A stretch of DNA of 64,000 bases from Eutypa lata (taxonomy: Eukaryota > Ascomycota > Sordariomycetes > Xylariales > Diatrypaceae). The stretch spans positions 2,666,001 through 2,730,000 of the forward strand of contig JAKULF010000010.1 in the NCBI GenBank assembly GCA_022661535.1, given 5' to 3'. Within the stretch, counting starts at the first letter, position 1. The number at the start of each line of letters is the position of its first letter. Made by a program: the position numbers and the translations under genes. Positions 61,693 to 64,000 of this stretch are shown piece after piece. Under the pieces are notes generated by a model, which saw only the letters and a program-made list of their open reading frames with translations, did not search any database and had not been told where the DNA came from.

Positions 61693-64000
61693 TTAGCTAC
61701 CCCTAAACAAGAACTGAAGGTCCTCAGGGGTAAGCGATTCCATGGCACTATCATCCGAATTGATCGTCGAGTTGATCATGTTAGTTTTCTTCTCCTGGAG
61801 AAGCACCATGCGACTCTCGACCGAATCCTCGATGCAAAGACGCGTGATGGTACAAGGACGGGTCTGCCCAATACGATGGCAACGATCAGCCGACTGCCAC
61901 TCGGCCGCAGGGTTCCACCACCTAGAGACAGGTCAGTATACTTTCTCTATAATAAAATGAATTAGGGGTATGAACATACGGATCGACAATGAAGACCCGT
62001 GAGGCTTCGGTTAGGTTCAGTGCTACACCACCAGCTTTCAAGGAGACTAGGAAGCACTCGACGTCGACATTGTTCATGAAATGGTTGATGGACGCTTGAC
62101 GCTGAGCCGGTGTCATGCTACCATCAAGCATGACCGTGGTAATTCCTGCCCGACGGAGACGCCACTCGATCAGCTGGAGCATCGTGGTAAACTGCGAGAA
62201 GATGATCGACTTGTGTGACGCGTTGTCAGAACGTAGACTATGTAACTCGTGGACAAGCAACTCGATCTTGGAGGACGATGTCCAATTCTCCATCTTGATA
62301 CGGTTGATGATGGATGATTTCTTGACTAGCGACTCCTCTTGCTCGATTTCAGGCTGTTCAAGGTCGATGGACAGCGGGATGTGGCAATGGGGACAATCAG
62401 GCTGGTCTTGAGAATTGACGTATGTCTTAGCACAAGCGCGACAGAAATCGTGCTTGCATCTAGACCTGATCGCCTCCTCGGCCGGCTCATCACAGATGCA
62501 ACAGACCAAAATATTTTGTCCGCCTTCACTGGATTTCTTCAGAATCAAATCAGGGTGGTCTGCGACTTGACGCATCTGCATGATCAGACCAAAAATGTTG
62601 GCATAGTTGTTGAGAAGAACACCTTGAGCTACATATGTGTCGAACTTGCGTTGACCGCTCGTCATAATGCTGTTGGCGAAATCATTCTCCTCTTCTCCGA
62701 AAAACTGGCGATCAACGTAGATCTCTTTGACCGGAAGCTCCATCGAGTTGGTGTGATCCTTCTTCAGACGGCGCAGCATGATCCGGTCTGTCATAAGTCG
62801 AAGCTTCTTCAATGCTGATTTGCCCTCTCCACGGTTACCGAATTTCTGGATAGGATTGAGTAATTCCTGGTTGAAAACGGACACATGTCGCATAGAGTGA
62901 TGCTGGCCTAGGCGGTGGTGAGCTCCATCTAATTTTGAAGATAAGAATATGGGTTACTCACAATGTACACATCTGCCATCGTCATTCATGGACCACTCGA
63001 GACTGGAGCAGGGGCATTGCTTGCAGAAGTAAGATGCAAAAGGTGCTACGTTGAGGAATCGGATCAACGAGAAAAACTCCCCAATTCGGTTCTGCAGAGG
63101 GGTACCAGTGAGGCACCAGCGATAATCAACCTTCAGTGCAAAGCAAGCCTTCGCCGTCATTGTTGTTCTCGTCTAAGTAGAATCGTTAGTAGAGGTCACT
63201 GTAGGGCGGGGTTTCATCTTACCTTGATGCAATGCGCTTCATCAAGGATGACACGATGGAACTTGATTTGATGAATCGCGCTCTTCTCCTTGAACAAGCC
63301 ATCCTTTCGTCGGAATCCCTTCTCCTGCTTCCGGTAAAGAGATTCCAAACTGTTATAGGACATGAGGATGACATCGAATTCCTTAAGCTGCTTTACCGTC
63401 ATGTTCTTCGCTTTGACGTTGGTGCCATGAAAGACTAAAGTCTTCAGTTTACCATCAGTGTACGAGGCAATTTCAGTTGTCCACTGCATCAGAGCAACAG
63501 GCGGCACAAGAACCAACGACGGTACCTTGACTGGGTAGTCAGACATGATCAGTGATACCGCCTGGATCGTTTTTCCAAGGCCCATTTCATCACCAAGTAA
63601 GCCACCTTTCCACTCAATATTCTCCATAGCTTTCATCCAAGCGAGGCCCTCTAGCTGGAATGGCTTGAGAATACGGTTGATTGACTTAGGTTGCTCTGCT
63701 TTACCAGCCTTGATAACTGGCATTTCTTCGAGATGGAGCCACATAGTTTTGAGCTCCGGGTGGTGAAGCTCAAGTCTTTTCCTCTCTTTCTCGGCGCGGG
63801 TCAAAGAACGATAACTACGAGGTTGGCGTTGGCGCTGGCGTGGGGTTGGGACAGGGCGAGCAGGACGCGCAGGACCAGCGATAGGTTGGGGTTCGTCTTG
63901 GAAATTGTCGTCGGACCCGTCTTCAGAATCGTCCGACTCGACTCCTTCATCCCCGAAAATACTATCGTCAGAATCGCTGGCACTCGGGTCGACGAACGCT
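61693..64000 (-). CDS. RAD16: RAD16-type SNF2 ATPase with RING finger (nucleotide excision repair), 5' end outside window
   Basis: DNA translocase and ubiquitin-ligase subunit of global-genome excision repair. Exons within the window are 63999-63223 (open at the right edge), 63172-62962, 62907-61980 and 61921-61693; introns are GT-AG and in phase. The visible N-terminal part is acidic ([10 protein letters not shown]) and then Arg/Pro/Gln-rich. SNF2 motifs are [35 protein letters not shown] box II ([10 protein letters not shown]), [27 protein letters not shown] and [14 protein letters not shown] ending [24 protein letters not shown] finger [25 protein letters not shown] sits between the two helicase lobes, as in Rad16. 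A further Cys cluster (CKQCPC..RCVHCQHH) is completed across an intron. The C-terminus [12 protein letters not shown] is the family ending. Confidence 0.95.

Noticed and set aside
62907..62936. Alternative upstream acceptor (TTAG at about 62933) in the RAD16-like gene
   Set aside because: It is also in frame but inserts ten residues into the Cys cluster; the acceptor at 62908 gives the spacing seen in Rad16 (CxxC then HxxxxH).

Overview
The window is nuclear DNA of a filamentous ascomycete (Pezizomycotina, most likely a Sordariomycete). Almost every gene is split by 50-110 base introns with GTRNGT-type donors and CTAAC-like branch points. It carries families confined to or typical of these fungi: UstYa/DUF3328 proteins, a fungal rhodopsin-domain membrane protein, and a DUF3632 protein. 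No tRNA, rRNA, CRISPR array or intact transposon was recognised. Exon joins were worked out by hand from splice consensus, reading phase and conserved protein motifs.

Left part (1-30.6 kb): an m-AAA mitochondrial protease (cut by the left edge), a DUF3632 protein, malic enzyme, a short-chain dehydrogenase with a GC-AG intron, a 1350-residue fusion of a GMC oxidoreductase and an alpha/beta hydrolase, NADP-glutamate dehydrogenase, and the DNA polymerase delta catalytic subunit. Three long gene-poor stretches (7.8-12.1, 18.3-22.2 and 24.3-27.2 kb) hold simple-sequence tracts and no convincing gene.

Middle part (31.4-47.7 kb): the CAAX protease Ste24, a hidden 83-residue Ish1-like membrane protein with a 13-base microexon, ribosomal protein L38, mevalonate kinase (second GC-AG intron), the shared alpha subunit of protein farnesyl/geranylgeranyltransferase with a long N-terminal extension, an NTF2-like protein, a NAT9-type acetyltransferase and a serine/threonine dehydratase. 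Isoprenoid supply (ERG12), prenyl attachment (RAM2) and CAAX processing (STE24) lie within about 11 kb.

Right part (48.4-57.3 kb) is the most interesting region. It holds a small secreted precursor with a signal peptide and two near-identical repeats around a Tyr-Ala-Trp motif, two UstYa-family (DUF3328) proteins, a seven-helix rhodopsin-domain protein and a plant-COMT-like O-methyltransferase. This combination matches the logic of fungal dikaritin/KexRiPP clusters (ustiloxin, phomopsin, asperipin), where Kex2-type processing frees repeated cores and UstYa proteins cyclise them through a Tyr. I propose it as a candidate, apparently undescribed, ribosomal peptide cluster.

Right flank: mitochondrial methionyl-tRNA synthetase and a RAD16-type SNF2/RING repair translocase cut by the right edge.
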